A DNA stretch of 64,000 nt from Changpingibacter yushuensis (GTDB lineage Bacteria > Actinomycetota > Actinomycetes > Actinomycetales > Actinomycetaceae): NCBI RefSeq assembly GCF_014041995.1, contig NZ_CP059492.1:2108001-2172000 (forward strand), given 5' to 3'. Positions within the stretch are counted from its first letter, which is position 1, and each line of letters opens with the position of its first letter. The position numbers and the translations under genes are program-made. The notes below the pieces were generated by a model. The model did not search any database. It was not told where the DNA came from and saw only the letters and a program-made list of their open reading frames with translations. Below are positions 63,018 to 64,000 of this stretch, in pieces.

Positions 63018-63437
63018 CTAAATGTACGTCGGTTCCTCAGCCGGTGGAGCGGAGTCAATCCAGGAGACCAAGCCAGCAAAGGACTGTGGACTCATAGCGA
63101 TGTCTAGTGCCTCGCCGAGATACTCAACATGCGCAACCGTGAGGTCGTTGCGGGCTAGCTTATGGCCGACTATATGAAAACCAGCGCGTTGGAAGACGCG
63201 CTGGGGAACGGGAAGAAATGAACGAGTGCTGAACCACTCGAGCGCACGGGGGCCAAGAATGAGCACTCCTGTGCGCCATCCACGAGCATTCTTGGCGCGC
63301 ACAGAACACTGTAAGGAACCTGGACGGCGCAACAGAATGGTTAAGCGCAGTGCACACCAGCCCACAGCGCACAGAGCGAGGAGCAGCACGAGCAACAGCA
63401 CCAAGATGATTCGCGTATCAACATCTTGTGAGCTCAA
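63018..63437 (-). CDS. DUF2550 family membrane protein
   Basis: 139 aa. One N-terminal helix (IILVLLLVLLLALCAVGWCALRL) is followed by a compact beta-rich domain (GSLQCSVRAKNARGWRTGVLILGPRALEWFSTRSF). The family always lies next to atpC in actinobacteria. Function unknown. The start is TTG 63437 with GAGGAG at 5 nt. Confidence 0.9.
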   Translation of the reverse strand: MSSQDVDTRIILVLLLVLLLALCAVGWCALRLTILLRRPGSLQCSVRAKNARGWRTGVLILGPRALEWFSTRSFLPVPQRVFQRAGFHIVGHKLARNDLTVAHVEYLGEALDIAMSPQSFAGLVSWIDSAPPAEEPTYI

Positions 63438-63458
63438 GCTTGCTCCTCGCCTTCAGTT

Positions 63459-63715
63459 CTAAAGATCTGCAACCTGGCCCGAATCAACCAAGATGTAGAC
63501 CCGGTCCGCATCTACAGTTACAAAGCCGCCGACCACATCAATTGCAGTATCAGGAATACCTTCGCCCGAGACGTGTACCTGACCTGTGGACAATAATGCC
63601 ATGACAGGGGTGTGTCCAGCCAAAATGCCCAGTTCGCCATCGCTGGCGGGAACCCGCACTTGACCGGCTTCACCCTGCCAGATCGGGCCCGCCGGAGCTA
63701 CCACTTCGACATGCA

Positions 63716-63716
<1 letters not shown>
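63459..63716 (-). CDS. atpC: F0F1 ATP synthase subunit epsilon
   Basis: 85 aa. The short form of epsilon: MHVEVVAPAGPIWQGEAGQVRVPASDGELGILAGHTPVMALLSTG is the beta-sandwich domain; the C-terminal helical hairpin that inhibits the enzyme in E. coli is missing, as in other actinobacteria. ATG 63716 shares one base with the atpD stop (TAATG) and AAGG lies upstream. Central stalk of the synthase. Confidence 0.95.

Positions 63717-64000
<284 letters not shown>

Overview
The window is chromosomal DNA from an actinobacterium, most likely of the Actinomycetaceae type (inference from gene content and moderately high GC; no rRNA is present to settle it). Markers are the mismatch endonuclease NucS, a GlgE-pathway cluster (glgE, treS, maltokinase, glgB), UPF0182 and PPA1309 family proteins, a DUF2342 protein, DUF2550 next to the ATP synthase genes, and many genes that look leaderless (a TANNNT hexamer 6-7 nt before the start codon). 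Genes are densely packed and no insertion sequence, phage or CRISPR array is visible.

Layout. 1-2852: flavin module (FMN reductase, luciferase-like monooxygenase, two-domain VOC protein) on the minus strand. 3157-7758: heterodimeric ABC exporter and a divergent TetR regulator with an 18-bp palindrome upstream. 7813-11360: fumC, a 59-aa protein, a DUF4282 protein and a glutamine amidotransferase. 11439-14763: IclR regulator, hexose-phosphate mutarotase, FucO-like dehydrogenase. 14893-18223: two TetR regulators around oleate hydratase. 18458-23333: DUF5692 membrane protein, thiol peroxidase, GH3 beta-glucosidase and a TetR regulator with a 17-bp palindrome. 23450-26341: a variable, decayed stretch (transaldolase remnant, acetyltransferase, orphan proteins) ending at an initiator tRNA-Met (26672-26745).

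27092-37662 is an actinobacterial core block: UPF0182, PPA1309 family, PDZ/Lon-like protease, DUF2342 protein with a broken zinc motif, ThiF-like protein, UvrD2-type helicase and NudC. 37769-41211 holds glgX and trpS. 41232-45606 is a probable creatinine-utilisation cluster: IclR regulator, CodA-family deaminase, creatininase and MHS-type transporter. 45972-53563 is the glgE-treS-mak-glgB operon, which turns trehalose into maltose, maltose-1-phosphate and then branched alpha-glucan; a LacI regulator follows.

55119-58206 is a three-gene envelope operon (membrane protein, lipoprotein, thioredoxin/TPR protein without cysteines), divergent from a DivIVA-like coiled-coil protein. 59871-64000 reads leftward as atpD (partial), atpC, DUF2550, nucS, nagA, a small zinc-finger protein and an alpha/beta hydrolase.

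The most interesting observations are the creatininase/deaminase/transporter cluster, whose deaminase carries Ser at the CodA position 314; two 20-bp tandem repeat arrays placed just behind genes; the set of leaderless promoters; the remnant transaldolase with an internal in-frame deletion; and several clean palindromic operator candidates.
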